Notes: generated by a model from the letters alone, not told the origin. DNA of 64,000 nucleotides from Pteria penguin (GCA_035048485.1 CM068580.1:38350085-38414084); one strand, 5' to 3'; positions 34,716 through 48,095 are shown, counted from the first letter of the stretch. Numbers and translations are program-made.

Positions 34716-36456
34716 TTTTGTTTTATTCTTCATTACTTTGGTAACTAGTTGCTGCAATGATGGTCTTAAAATGATTTGCTGTTGTAAATGTTGTACATAT
34801 TAGTGGTTATAGTGTACCGGTAGTCCAATGCCACGGTAATAGTTGTATGCCATAGTGATAGTAATTGCTGTACAGTTTAGTGATGACAGCCATTATGTGG
34901 CACCAAAATAAGAAGCAACACTTCAGTGTAATTTTCAGCTACCAGTTTAGAGTTACACAGGGAAATATCCTGACTTGCTGAGATAAAACAATTATACAAG
35001 GTCCCTGGTATATGTTTGCAATTTTTACATTCAGATCTAGACCTCTAGATAGATGCAAACACAATGAAACTGGAATTTGAAGTGGCATAAAATGAAAAAA
35101 AAAAAAAACAAATAAGGAATTTTGAATAAGTCGCAACAATATCTGTAGTATAGATATATAAGTCACTTTATAAAAATGTCATATGGTTTAGTTACAGTCC
35201 AGCATGTCATATAATATACATTGTAGTTGCTGTAGTGATGACTGTAAGCTTATGTAAATGCCATTTACACGTAGCTTTTTTACTATTTCTGTGTGAATTG
35301 AAACACAAAATGAAACACAGTCTCTGTCATATTCAGTATTTATTGAATGTTTGTGTCTTACATTTATCAAGAAAGGTTCACTCATTTAAAGTTCAGATGT
35401 TTATTTTTGTTACCAGACATTGTCGGAAACCCAAGGTCGGTTGCACAAAGAGAAGCACAACCGTCAATGCGTTTGCAATGATGGTTATCAGATTGTCATC
35501 TTTTACATTTTCACTGAATGACTCATACATATTTTATATATTCTTTACTTGCCTAAGTATATATATTTTTGGAATGTTAATGTATAATTTGCTTATGATG
35601 CACATTAACAAAATTTTCTTTTCGCATTATTTATGTAATTGTTGTCAAAGAAGCAAAGACTTAATTATTACTTCTGTCTTTGTTTGAATTGATGACAACC
35701 TAGATTCAGTTGGTACGCAATCAAGTTTCTGCTGACTTTCTCCATGCAGCTTTGATCTTTGCTAGTCTTATCTAATTCTAATTAGAATGTGGTGCTGTAT
35801 TAACCGGTAAGTGATTTTATGCAATTTTAATCATTGTACCTGACATAACCATGTTTTTGTTTGAGAATCACATAAATTGCTTATATTCATATCATTAAGT
35901 TGTCTCATTGTTTTTACAATTTGATATACTTGTCAGTTTTCTATAGATAAATATTCATTTATTAATATTTCTAATAATGGATAATTTTTATTTGGTTTTA
36001 ATTGAATTTTTCTGTATTAAAAATTCAGTTCTCTTCTTTTAAAATAATATTTCATCTTTTTATTAGCATTACAGTTTGCAAGATGTTTCAGAAATTATTA
36101 GAATCATTTGTAAGAAATAGAATTTACATGTTAAGAAATGGTCACAATTGCTAGAAACCATTTGACCAACCTGTTATTCAGTTCCTGTTTAGTGGTGACT
36201 GATCAATGGATGGCCTGGTACAAACTTTCACTTAGGGCTTTATTAATGGAATTTCAGATGGTGGAAATCCTTTACTTATTTGCAGATTTTTTATACAGTA
36301 ACTTATATGTAACCTATACCTTATCATATTTTTTTATTTATACATATATGGCACTGGTTAGAATATTTATCTAGAAGGTGGTGCTTTATTTATAGTGATT
36401 TTGCTACATATGTTGCTTGTAGATTTATATTGCTGATTATCAAATGATTAGTTTTT
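34716..36456. other. No gene seen between the XKR loci
   Basis: AT-rich sequence with short ORFs that lack any recognisable domain or splice context. Nothing supports a gene. Confidence 0.5.
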
Positions 36457-37990
36457 CAGCTATTTGAGCAAAAGGTTCAAGTGAGCTATTGTCATAGTGT
36501 GTCATTTGTCTGTCATTGTCCATGAACTTTTAACATTTTTATCAGAACCACCTCGATGAAATCTCTGTGGATCCAGAATAGGGCGACATAGGTCCAAGAG
36601 AATACTCTCATTAGACAGACTTCTTCTTCAAGCTGGCTGCATAGATCATCAAACTAAATGCATTAAAGTCGTCTCACAGGGTGTCTTTAGAGGTTTTGTA
36701 CTTAATGGTTCCATTTCAAAATAAGAATTTTGTTGCTCTTTGCCCATTGTCTGGTGATTTCCTTGATTTTTTTTACTAGTAATTTGCTTATGATGCAGAA
36801 ATTTTGTGTGTATTCTCTGATTTAATTGAAATCAATGTAATTAAAAAGAAATGGAATACAAAGAATTTTTAGGATCTTTTCAATTTTTCTAAGATTAAAA
36901 GGATAAGTGATGGATATAATACTTGTATGTAATGATAGCTTTGGTGGACTTGTCCTTCTCAGCTGAAGGAATGATTTCTATGAAACTTGGTAGGGATACA
37001 GTACTCAAGATCCCCAACAAATGATGCTGTTTTTCATCCAGCTCCATATAGGGATTGATCCAGAGTGGGCAGCATAGGCCCAAGAGGTTATCCTTATCTG
37101 ACATACTTCTTCAGATCGGCTGCATGGATCGATAAACAGGATATACCAGAGTTATTTAGATTGGTGTCTGAAGAAGTGTTGTTGTGTTTGGTTCCATTTA
37201 GAAATCTAATTTTTAATGCTTATAGTTCACCTCTTTTGTGCATTAATAATTTTCACACATTTTGTGTCATTTTCTTGATTCATTCAGTAGAGACAAGCAA
37301 TAAAGCATTTATTTGCTGACTTTCATCAGAAACTCTTTATTTCAAGGGATAATTAATAGTTTCTTGTCAAAATTTTTGTGTGATTTTTTTTTTTAATTTT
37401 TAATATTTGCCAGATATAGCATCTTGAAAGGTAGCAGTTTAAACTTCCAAGATAGTTTTTTTTTCATTTTACCCAGAACAATTGTCTAAATGTTTGCAAC
37501 ACCCAGTATGTTAACTAAGCAATTTAAGAGTGTAACAAAAATTGAATAAAAGAATTTGATTTTATCTTTTTCACACATTTTGTAGCATTTTCTTGATTTA
37601 TTTAATGTAGAGAACCAAGTATTCATTTGTTGTCCTTCATTAGAATATATCTGTTTCAAGAGCTATTCTAAATTTTATGTAAAAATGTAATTTTCTTGAT
37701 TTTTAGAAAAAAACATTTCTCACTATATTTGAGCATACTGAAATGCAGCACTTTCCCTACTGGGTATAATTTTTGTGATTTTCTTCATTTCATTTGCACC
37801 AAACGAACTCAAGGGCAATTAAAAATTTTTCTTTTCTAATTTGATTTTCATATGATTTATGAATTTTTTCTTTTGTTTGATATGACCTTTACTGACAAGC
37901 TTGAGGTTGATGATGCAAAGTTTACAGTCATTTGTAAGTACTATTTGTGAATAAACAAATTGTTTTCAGGCAAGTGATATAGGCCCATTA
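36457..37990 (-). mobile_element. Hairpin-ended element, family 1, minus strand
   Basis: Begins TTTTTCAGCTATTTGAGC with AAGTGAGCT completing the hairpin (36457-36493), then two family units (matching segments at about 36580 and 37065), and ends at the inverse of the family head (CACTTGCCTG...AGGCCCA, about 37990). Confidence 0.65.
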
Positions 37991-38221
37991 TTTTACCATA
38001 CTTTTCAATTACTGATTTATATCTTTTCATGTAAGCCATTGAATATACATCTATATTTATATTAATATTTGCTAAACAGTAATTGTGTGTGTATAATTTG
38101 TAAACTAATCGGTGCTATTGTTACATTTTATTTTAATTTTTTTGTATTTCTCCTCCTTTCCAATTAAATGCAGAAAGTAAAACATTAGTGATTGACTGAT
38201 CTTGTCAAGGTTACTTGATGA

Positions 38222-39100
38222 TTTTTAGCTCTTCTGCTCTAAGACCAATCAAACATTGGTCTTCTACATCAACTACTGTCTTTCATGGATTAATTTCATT
38301 TTTTCCTAACTGGTGAGAGCGTATGATACATCTTATCATTGGAACTAAGTGAAATTTGGACCCCTTCAAGTTCCAATGGTGACTATCTCATTATCAGTTC
38401 CCCTGCAGAATAATGTGTCTTGATATTTGGGTCATTGATAGAATAAGATAGGACTTACAGTTGATCTTAAATGAAATTCAATATTCAAAGTGGTCCCTTT
38501 AGTAGCCATCTCAAATTTCTTGATATTGCCTCTCCTTTTGAACTCTGACAAGTCTTATGCTTGGGTCTGACATTTCTAACTAGACATATTGTAAATCTGA
38601 AATAAAATATTAATCTATCAGGTTTCCAAAATGACTTCCATCTTCAATTTCTTGCTGTTGCTAAAACTTTTAATTTAGAATTCCAAATGATGTATAACCT
38701 TGACTAGATAATTAACAATTTTTGCTGTTAAATACTCATCAGTTAGGAGCTAACAACATTTAGAAATAAATAAGGGTTGGCTTTTAATTTGTTTTCTATG
38801 AAATCTAGCAAAACTTTTGCCAGGGTGGCCGTCTTGAATTTTTTGTGATGGTTACTCCTGATTAACATAAATACTTATGATACATATGATGAGCCTTTTC
38901 ATTTGTTGTCGGCATGTCTGTAGTAATATTTTCCCATCACACTCTTAATGGCCAAAATCTTCTTTTACAAAAACCATGTAGAATATCAGTGTCATTCATG
39001 AAACTGTAAAGCTTGTGAAAATTGGTTTAAATCCTTCATGAAATATTCCTTTCATTATTGTTGTTGACAAATCCCACTTCATTGGATGCACTTGAGACAT
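38222..39100 (-). mobile_element. Hairpin-ended element, family 9 (tip clear, far end unclear)
   Basis: TTTTTAGCTCTTCTGCTCTA then the perfect hairpin AGACCAAT-CAAAC-ATTGGTCT (38242-38262). Read on the minus strand it ends GAGCTAAAAA like the other families. The extent of the body is a guess. Confidence 0.45.
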
Positions 39101-40564
39101 TCCCTTTTCTCCTTTAGTTATGAATAAAAAATGTTTTAATTAATTAATGTAAGACCTTTTAGAGATGTTGTATATGTTTATATTGTAGCACTTTAGATAG
39201 GTTATTAGCACTTCTGTTGGAATATGTAGTACTTACATACATTTCACATTTTCTTTGTCTGATAATCTATTTTTTTTTTTTCATTAGATTACATTGTATA
39301 TCTGAATTTATTTTTCTCTCAAGTTTGTGGATAACATTATGCTATTTACTTTATAGTAGTGAAGAATACTCAGGTCTAGTTTATTACATTGTACATGTTA
39401 TCTTCTTTATTTATATACTTTTGTAAATGACATGTATAATAAATATTTTGGGTTCAAGAATTTGTTTCCGTGCAAGTTTTTTTTACACTGAACCCTTTAT
39501 GATCACTTTGTGCATGTTGTTTCTTAACGATATCACTTCTAATGCCATATTTGGCTTTTAATGGTGCGCATATAAAACTAGCAGTAATTACCCATAGTTG
39601 ACTTATAGGTGATACATGACTTCTTCATTGAATATCTACTTATTCTGAAAATAGTCGACCATTTAAGTTCCATTAATATTCAAGAAAACAATACCTTTTA
39701 AAAACTTTTCCTACCAAAGAAATGGATCGGTCGACCATCAAGGCCCTCCAAGTCATTGAAACTTTGCTGCCCATTTTGTAACACTGGGATATGACAGAGC
39801 ATACTTACCTAGTGGCATATGAAGGGGCATTTTTCCCTACTTTCACTATTGGTTTGAATAGCCTCTGTGCTAAAACCTTTTACTACATTTATTTTATTAC
39901 AGCTCTTTTATCAAACTAGTTCATTTTACAGGACCTTGTATATGTTAATCTGGTACCACTATCATAAGGTGTCCAAAGAACACAAGATGATCACATAAAG
40001 TTAACTAAAGGTTTGGGTGAGCTTGTAAAAAAAAGAGGAAATTTACAATCTACGTGTATTTTATGTACATTATGTAAGAATTACCGGTAGTCGACATGGA
40101 TTGAATAATATCCAAATAACACTTTCTAAACATTTCATAACTTAGGTAAACTGAAATTAAAATCACACTATGTATTCATAGATTTGCAGAAAATCTTATT
40201 TGGACGCATTTGTTTGGGGTTTTTTTTATCACAAAATACTGTTAAAAATACTTCTGAAAATGTGTTGTATCTTAAGTGATAAATTTATCTAAATTAATAG
40301 AAAAAAGGAGTACATTAAATTCCTATTCCGAATTCAGCAATCCTATATACTTTAGTAATTCAATGCATTCAATGATTACAATTTCGTAAGAAAGTAATTT
40401 ATTCATGAAATCTACACCGGAATATTACACTACACTATTGCTGTTAGTCCATCATAGTGCATAACTACATAAAATAATGGTAGGTAATGGGGCATATTTT
40501 AGAGATATTGTTGCAGTCTCATTCACAAAGTTTGTAATAAAATATCACATTTTCTTTAGATCAC
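39101..40564. other. No gene seen
   Basis: AT-rich intergenic sequence with no tandem order and no coding pattern that I can detect. Confidence 0.45.
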
Positions 40565-41123
40565 GGGCGGATAGATGTTGCAGAATTGGGGGGGGGGGGC
40601 TGTTGGGGGCACCAACGGGGCGAAGCTCCCGTATCCTTGACGATATCAGGTATTCTTGGGGGGCTGTTGGGGGCACCAACGGGGCGAAGCTCCCGTATAC
40701 TTGACGATATCAGGTATTCTGGTTGTATCTGTGGTGATTTTGTCATACTTGATTTCCTATAAATCTGTCTCGGGTTCACCGCAAAATCTGTCATCCTCTC
40801 TTGCCCTTTTTTACGTACATTATATTTAGTGGCCAGTTCAGAAGCATCTATAGACAGAAATTTTTGTAAAAAGGTTTGCGACCTGCCATGAATGCGTTTC
40901 AGTCAGGAAAGGGGAGAGGTTGGGGTTGAAGCCCTAAACTTAGCGAATATTATCCGGAGAAGTCGAGTTGATGTACGATAATCGGATTCATAACAATGTG
41001 TCGCATAGAAAGTTACATATGATACTTTCTCTCTTCTTTTTTGTTTGTTTGGTGTTTTTTTTTTTCTTTTTGGGGGGGGGGGGTTCGAACGTCCCTCTCC
41101 TCCCCCCTTTGAATACGCCACTG
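40565..41123. mobile_element. hAT-like non-autonomous element with G-rich 68-bp duplication
   Basis: Left part CGGGCGGATAGATGTTGCAG, right end GAATACGCCACTG, resembling CAGTGGCGGAT-type hAT ends. A 68-bp segment (GGGGGGCTGTTGGGGGCACC then AACGGGGCGAAGCTCCCGTA) is repeated in tandem at about 40590 and 40658. A second copy of the family lies at 47780-48395. Confidence 0.5.
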
Positions 41124-41505
41124 TTAATAACCAGCATTAATTACTTAGTATGTTTAAATTGAAACAATTTAACATTCTCTTATGTGTCACATTATCAAAG
41201 TGATATCTATTATAAGCACTGCCTTTATCGTGTTATGAAAATCTCTGCTCCTGTTTCAGCAAAAAGGCACTTCAATGCATAATGCATTTTATTTCCTGAC
41301 GATATTAATGCTACAAACTGTTTTTCAAGGAAGTTTGAAGATCCTTTGATTATGTAGAATATCTATTTTTGTATGTAAGTGTTGTATACATCGTAAATTA
41401 TTAAAGAGAATGAGTTATTTCAAGGGCGTAGGAGGCGGGGGCACGTGCCCCCCTCCCACTTTTCAAAGGGGGGGGGGGTTTACAACCATGTTTGTGACCC
41501 CCCCC

Positions 41506-41535
41506 CCCCACACACACACACACACACACACACAC
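41506..41535. repeat. (CA)n microsatellite beside a C tract
   Basis: A run of about ten C then about 14 CA units. The preceding GGGGGG and CCCCCC runs belong to a CAGGGGCGTAGGAGG-type mobile sequence beginning near 41424. Confidence 0.85.
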
Positions 41536-41869
41536 TTTTACAGTAATATTTAAAGTTTAAATAAACTTAAATAAGACATTTTAAGCGAAGTAAATCTATT
41601 TTCTTTTATATTTTAAATGTCTGATTTTTAATCCGTAACTACAAAATTACGGATAAGGTTTTACTGGCGGTTGATGTATCCTGATTACACAACATGTTGC
41701 AACCATAGAAAGTTTCGCCAACAAAATATCTTTCAGCTTATGCATTAGTTTGATGTCATCCATTGTAAATATTTATTATGTTTTGAATAATATTATTCAA
41801 GTCCGAGATTATGCAATAGAGTCGCATTATTATAGTGTGCTCTTATCTGAAAGATATAAGCAGGTGTAG

Positions 41870-42125
41870 CCCAGTGGATGAGCTGAGTTGTTCTGCTTGT
41901 GACCAAGAGGTCCGGGTTCGACACCCGTCGGGGGCATACCGGTGCTCTGTCTTTCGGATGAGACTCTGACTGATAACGTGTCTGACATTCAAATTGCAAT
42001 ACAATTCGTCAGCAAAAATACAACGAGCACCGTGAAGCTTTCTTTGAAAAGTATTAAAGTGTGAACATTGTAGCATGATGAGCAGCCACGGACCTTTAAT
42101 GTGCATGCCACCCAGTTAACTTGTG
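41870..42125 (+). mobile_element. tRNA-derived SINE (different family), plus strand
   Basis: Head with A box GTGTAGCCCAGTGGATGAGC and B box GGTTCGACACC; the segment GTGCTCTGTCTTTCGGATGA is shared with the middle of the 10749 family, so the two may share a core. No clean target duplication seen. Confidence 0.65.
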
Positions 42126-42274
42126 TGTAAAAGTGTGAAATAAAAAATAACCACACTGTAACATGTTTTGTTGCTGATTAGTAGCTATAGTAGCCACTAA
42201 AGCACTAAAAGTAAATAATTCGTCTTCTATTTAATCATTCAGAGAGAGAAATTGTAATAAATTCACACTGAAGT

Positions 42275-42475
42275 TTTTCATGCTCCAGATCGAAAGATCT
42301 GGGGCATATTGTTTTTGTCCTGTCTGTTGTAAACCTTCCCCATTACTTTTGAACGGTAAAAGATAGACTTCATATTTGGCATGCATACTCCTATAATAAA
42401 GCCCTTTCAATTGACACCGGACAAGGTCAATGACCTTGAGACCTTCACTGTGGCCTTCGTGCTAAAAATAGCTTT
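42275..42475 (-). mobile_element. Hairpin-ended element, family of 11096, minus strand
   Basis: A perfect hairpin ATGCTCCAGATC-GAAA-GATCTGGGGCAT (one G-T pair, 42280-42307) is followed by TTTTTGTCCTGTCTGTTG, the inverse of the end of the element at 11096-11340. Confidence 0.55.
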
Positions 42476-42754
42476 TTTTTTTTTTTGCTTTTCACTTTTG
42501 GAAGGTTGTGCCCCCACCCCCCTTTTAACTGCCAAGCTACGCCACTATATTGTTACAGAAGGGATTATATTTATCTTCGTAACGATCCGGTGCAATATGA
42601 AACAGGATCTGCCCACTAAACGACAATTGGATATACATGTACTTAAAAAGGTTGAACTTTGTCAATTATAACAGGAAAAGATCTTTTCTAATTATATGCT
42701 TTTTGATAAATTAAGAAGGAAAAGCATTTTGTTAAAATGGTTTGTTTTCCCTAG

Positions 42755-45115
42755 ACAGCTGGGATCAAACCCAGGTCGCCAGATGATAAATCACATTAAA
42801 GATAACTAAACAATCTGCTGGGATCAAACCCAGGTCGTCAGATGATAAATCACATTAAAGATAACTAAACAGTCAGCTGGGATCAAACCCAGGTCGTCAG
42901 ATGATAAATCACATTAAAGATAACTAAACAGTCTGCTGGGATCAAAGCCGGGTCTTCAGATGATAAATCACATTAGAAATAACTAAAAAGTCAGTTGGGA
43001 TCCAACCCGGGTCTTCAGATGAAAACTTGCATTAGAGATAACTAAACAGACAGGTGGGATCAAGCCGGGATCGATCCTTGATCGCCAGATGATAAATCAC
43101 TTTGGTGATATCTGAACCGACAGCCTGGATCCATCCTTCATCGTCAGATGATAAATCACTTTGACGATATCTGAACCGACAGCCGGGATCCATCCTTCAT
43201 CGTCAGAGGATAAATCACTGTGATGATATCTGAACCGACAGTCGGTATTCATCCTTGATCGTCAGATGATAAATCACTTTGACGATATCTGAACCGACAG
43301 TCGGGATCCATCCTTCATCGCCAGATGTAAAATCGCTTTGATGATATCTGAACCGACAGCCAGGGTCCATTCTTGATCGCCAGATGATAAATCACTTTGA
43401 TGATATCTGAGCCGACAGTCGGGATCCATCCTTGATCGTCAGATAATAAATCACCTTGGTAATATCTGAACCGACAGCCAGGATCCATGTAAAGATGATG
43501 GATAAATCCAAACCACAAGTCCAAAAATCATGAAACCATAGGACATACAAAATCAGTGAAAATGAAAAACAAATGGAAAATAACAAAATATGTCTACTTG
43601 AAGAGCATATGTGAACCCCTGTGATGGAGTGAGATCAGGTGCCCGGGGAGAGTGAGCATCTCCTGCTTGCTAGTAACACCCGTCACATATACCCCGTAGA
43701 AAGAGTCATCCTTGATCGTCAGATGATAAATCACTTTGGAAATATCTGAACTGATAGCCGAGATCGATTCTTGAGCGTCAGATGATAAATCACTTTGGTG
43801 ATATCTGAACCGACAGCTAGGATTGATCCTTGATCGTCAGATGATAAATCCCCTTGGAGATATTTGAACCGACAGCCCAAATCGACCCTTGATCGTCAGA
43901 TGATAAATCACCTTGGAGATATCTGAACCGACAGTCGGGATCGACCCTTGATCTTCAGATGATCAATCACCTTGGCGATATCTGAACCAAGAGCCGGGAT
44001 CGCTCCTTTGATCGTCAGATGATAAATCACCTTGGTAATATTTTAACCGACAGTCAGGATCGATCATTGATCGTCAGATGATAAATCACTTGTTGATATC
44101 TGACCCGATAGCTAGGATTGATCCTTGATCGTCAGATGATAAACCACCTTGGAGATACCTGAAACGATAGCTAGGATTGATCCTTGATCGTCAAATGATA
44201 AATCACCTTGGAGATATTTGAACCGACAGCCAGGATCGACCCTTTGCTCGTCAGACGATAAATTACTTTGGAGACATATGAACCGATAGTTAGGAATCGA
44301 TCCTTGATCGTCACACGATAAATTACTTTGGAGATATCTGAACCGACAGTCGGGATCGACCCTTGATCTTCAGATGATCAATCACCTTAGAGATATCTGA
44401 ACCTACAGCCGGAATCCATCCTTGATCGTCAGATGATAAATCACCTTGGTAATATTTGTACCAATAGTCGGGATCATTCCTTGATCGTCATATGATAAAT
44501 CACTTTGTTGATATCTGAACCGACAGCCGGGATCCATCCTTCAGCGTCACATAATAAATCACTTCGGTGATATCTAAACCGACAGCCGGGATTTATCCTT
44601 GATCGCCTGATGATAAATCACCTTGGTAATATTTGTACCGACAGCCAGGATCGATCCTTGATCGTCTAATGATAAATCACTTTATTGATACCTGAACCGA
44701 CAGCCGGGATCCATCCTTGAGTGTCAGATGATAAAACACTTTGGTGATATCTGAGCCGACAGCCGGGATCCATCCTTGCTCGTCAGATGATAAATCACCT
44801 TGGTAATATCTGAACCGACAGCCAGGATCGATCCTTGATCGTCAGATAATAAATCACTTTAGAAATATCTGAGCTGATAGCCGAGATTAATTCTAGATCG
44901 TCAGATGATAAATCGCTTTGTGAAATCTGAACCGACAGTCGGGATCGCTCCTTTGATCCTCAGATGATAAATCACCTTAGAGATATCTGAACCCACAGCC
45001 GGGATCGATCCTTCATCGTCAGATGATAAATCACCGTAGAAATTACTAAAAAGAAAGCTGAGTTTGAATCTAGGTCGTCAGATAGTAGACCACCTTAGAA
45101 ATAACCGGACCGACA
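42755..45115. repeat. 59-bp tandem array, about 37 units, tRNA-like unit
   Basis: GGGATC-type starts at 42761, 42820 and 42879, and again at 43126 and 43185, give a 59-base step. Consensus is roughly GATCGTCAGATGATAAATCA, CCTTGGTGATATCTGAACCG, ACAGCCGGGATCGATCCTT. One gap at about 43487-43708 holds foreign sequence. It ends about 430 bases before exon 1a of XKR gene B. There are no unique spacers, so it is not CRISPR-like. Confidence 0.92.
43487..43708. other. Non-repeat insert within the 59-bp array
   Basis: About 220 bases break the array. They include GATGGAGTGAGATCAGGTGC then CCGGGGAGAGTGAGCATCTC and ACACCCGTCACA, which recalls a dispersed bivalve repeat. The array resumes in the same orientation. 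Confidence 0.5.
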
Positions 45116-45548
45116 TCTGATACCGAAGTCCAGAAAAAGCGTAAACGAGGCTGTACGGCCTTGCCTGTAACTGCGTCTTCAATATCATGTGCCAGTCAGT
45201 CCATCATTTTCCACAGTGCTCCGGATGGTCTAGTCGAGTCTTAGTAGTAGTACTTATCGTAAAGTTTAAGTAGGAACTTTCCGCATTGTTTTATTAACTT
45301 GATATGCTTTTCAGTTTCCTGTCGGCTAGAGCTAACGTAATATCGATTGACATCACACTATCACACGTGTGTTTCACATAAACAACTTAATAAAAAGCAC
45401 GCAGTGTTACTTAACATTGTGTTTTGCCGCCTTGTCTAGGTTACTTCGTCTCTAAAAATAGGTTGAAGGCACATATGCGTAACGTATATGGCTGCATGTT
45501 CGTGGAATTCTCTCCGTGTGACAATTGTTATTATTACATCTCGTCAAA

Positions 45549-45940
45549 ATGGATGAAGTAGACAGTGGTCCTACTCGTAGAGAGGCATTCGAATATTACC
45601 ATCCACCAACGGACAAGAGTGAACAGGATTGGTGCCCATCTCTCAGCAAAAAGCAGTTAATTTTCGCTATCCTGTCATTGTTTACATTTTCGTTTGATTA
45701 TGGTACAGATATTATTCTTCTGATGTCATATCACGTTGATGGGGAGGTGACGTTGTTTTATGTTACGTTGTCTTTCATTGCCTTTCCATCTTTGGTATGT
45801 GGTGTGATTTCTACCATTTGGTATTGCGAAAATTTATCTACCTCGGACAACGGATTTGCCGTTAAACATAGCAAGAAACTAAGTTGTTTTCGTGTATTCA
45901 AAATTATATTGTGCTTTGCTCAGCTTGGAAGGTTAATCAG
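45549..45940 (+). CDS. XK-related protein B, alternative exon 1a
   Basis: The exon starts at an ATG in AAAATGG context and encodes 130 residues. A polar head of about 35 residues is followed by the first XKR hydrophobic block (LIFAILSLFTFSFDYGTDII) and the segment LFYVTLSFIAFPSLVCGVIS, ending FAQLGRLI. It ends CAG/GTAAGG in phase 2, the phase needed for exon 2 at 49903. It is clearly homologous to exon 1b at 48711 (shared FAFDYGTD-like motif, P-S-x-x-x-GVIS-x-x-WY, LGR), and no separate exons 2 and 3 lie between them. I infer an alternative first exon with its own promoter, giving a 418-residue isoform. A decaying partial duplicate is the alternative. Confidence 0.8.
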
Positions 45941-46695
45941 GTAAGGAGCATTTAAATCGAATGCTTTAAATTGGCTTTTAGAAAAAGAAAATAGTTTTAA
46001 GTGTGAGAAGGGGAAAAGATGGGGTTAAGGACAAGGAACAGGAAACTCATGACAGCATGTCTCGATTAAATTAACGAGAGAGAGAGAGAGAAGATCATGC
46101 TCAAAAAGGGGGGCTTTTTTTCACGTACAGTACATTGTATATAGCAATGAATTGATTACATTTATAAAAATGATATGTCGATTGTTGAATTATAATGTTG
46201 CAAATTAATATTTGCGTTTGTTATTCATGTTTATGTGAGGACGAAGGAGAATGAATACTGAATTTATTTACCATATAAAATCTCATTTGTGATGCATCGT
46301 TATGGAGAAATTATTTGCGATTTAGAGATGGAGTCCGAGAATCCAACCTCACCCAAAGACTCGAAAAAATGAACTGCTACACTACTACTCTATCTCTATG
46401 CTGTGAACTATGTTCTAAACATTGCGCTTGGAACATTTCCTCTTTCTCGTCCTATCAGTACATATATACTTTTCACACCCCTGGTACATACAGCTAACAC
46501 ATGCCAAAATTGATTGAATAAAAGATCTTGAAAGATTTAATACATAATTTCTGAATTAATATACCCAGAAACCAGGTCAGATCCAGAATTTAGAGGCGAA
46601 GTCAGGCGATATACCTGAGGCAGGGAGCAATGCTCCCGGAAGTTTCTGCATTTGCACTGTTTTTAGTGCCTGAGTTAGCGCAGATTTGCCGTCCT

Positions 46696-46965
46696 GATTG
46701 ATTGATTTTTGTTTAACGTCACACCACGAATATTTCACTTATATGGTGAAAGCATCTGCCTGATCCAGGGCATACAAATTTTGACCTTTGCAACGGACCC
46801 ACCCGAAGCAGTGAGGGATCTTTAACGTGCCATGCATACCACGACACGAGGCCTCGGTTTTTTACTATCTCATCCGAAAGACAGAACACCGGCATGACCC
46901 GAGCGGGACTCGAACCCCGGCCTCCCGATCAGGAGTCCAGCGCGATACCTCTAGGTCACGCCGGC
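46696..46965 (-). mobile_element. tRNA-derived SINE, second copy
   Basis: Same family as the SINE at 10749, same orientation, with the GCCGGCGTG head, B box GGTTCGAGTCC and ATCAATCA tail. The flanks TTTGCCGTCCT (46685-46695) and TTTACCGTCCT (46969-46979) form an 11-bp duplication with one change. It lies in the intron after exon 1a of XKR gene B. Confidence 0.88.
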
Positions 46966-47837
46966 TTTTTTACCGTCCTAAGTCAATACTGAGCTGCCGT
47001 GTTTTCAAAGCATTTTGTGATGTTTATAGACCTTCATGTTGTGGCTGTGGTGGATTTTGTCATACAGCTGAGTCAGATTTGACGTGGTTTTCGTCATAAT
47101 GTAGCATATATTCATACGTTGAAGAACAGGGAATGTTGGCGTAGATGTCGCGAGGCTGACGTTGCCGTGTTCCTGTAGATTGTTCCCGTATATACGGTGT
47201 GGAAGTAGAGAGGAAAGTCAGATTTTACACTTTGATACGTTTACAACAATAGATAATTTGAATACAACAATATTACAGTCGGTTAAGTCAGAATATATTG
47301 AATTCTGACATCCGAAATAAATAAACGATGACCAGTCGGCTGTTGTTAGTAGCGAGTCTGACTTCCGAACTAAATACAAAAGTTTGAATTTAAATATACA
47401 TGTATATACGTAGACGAAAAAATGCAAACAGTTTTATCCTATATGAGCCTTAAAACAGATGACACGTATTGGCGTGGGCTCGGGCCATAACATCTTTTAA
47501 TCCGATTACGTAACATTAAATGTGATCTAAGACATCAAAAGCTCAATATAAGGAAGCGTTTTACAGTTTCTACGAAATTCTTGTTAGAGCGGAATAGATA
47601 AAGAAAATATTTACACATCTTCTTACTTTTTATGATAGGTACCGGTAGTAACCATAGTGATTAAAGAAAATGAATCATATTATGGAATTTTGAACAAAAG
47701 TTTTTGATAAGAATTTACAATCAATACAATAATGAGTATCAGAATATGAATTTAACATGATACAGATATGATTTTCTAATAAGTCTTACTCAGCTGCATC
47801 GCAAAATCCGTCATCATCTCTTGCTTTTCTCACATCA

Positions 47838-48004
47838 GATTGATTGATTGATTGATTTTTGTTTAACGTCACACCACAAATGTTTCACGTATATGGTGAC
47901 GGTATCTGCCTGATGCGGGGCATACAAATTTTGACCTTTGCAACGGACCCACCCGAAGCAGTGAGGGATCTTTAACGTGTCATGCATACGACGACACGGG
48001 GCCT
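47838..48004 (-). mobile_element. tRNA-derived SINE, 5'-truncated third copy
   Basis: The body and ATCAATCA tail match the copies at 10749 and 46696, but the tRNA-like head is missing (sequence stops at ACACGGGGCC). 5' truncation is typical of target-primed reverse transcription. Confidence 0.85.
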
Positions 48005-48095
48005 TTCACTTGCATCAGAGACATAGACTACTTTGAAAGTAGTCTATATCTCTGCTTACATTACTTCCAGTGGACAGTACAGAAGCATCTACACA

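Noticed and set aside
35235..35687. 150-codon plus-strand ORF between the XKR genes
   Set aside because: Low-complexity hydrophobic translation of AT-rich DNA with no domain, no splice context and no start context.
42755..45115. CRISPR-like array
   Set aside because: The 59-bp units are contiguous and diverged with no unique spacers, and the host is an animal genome.
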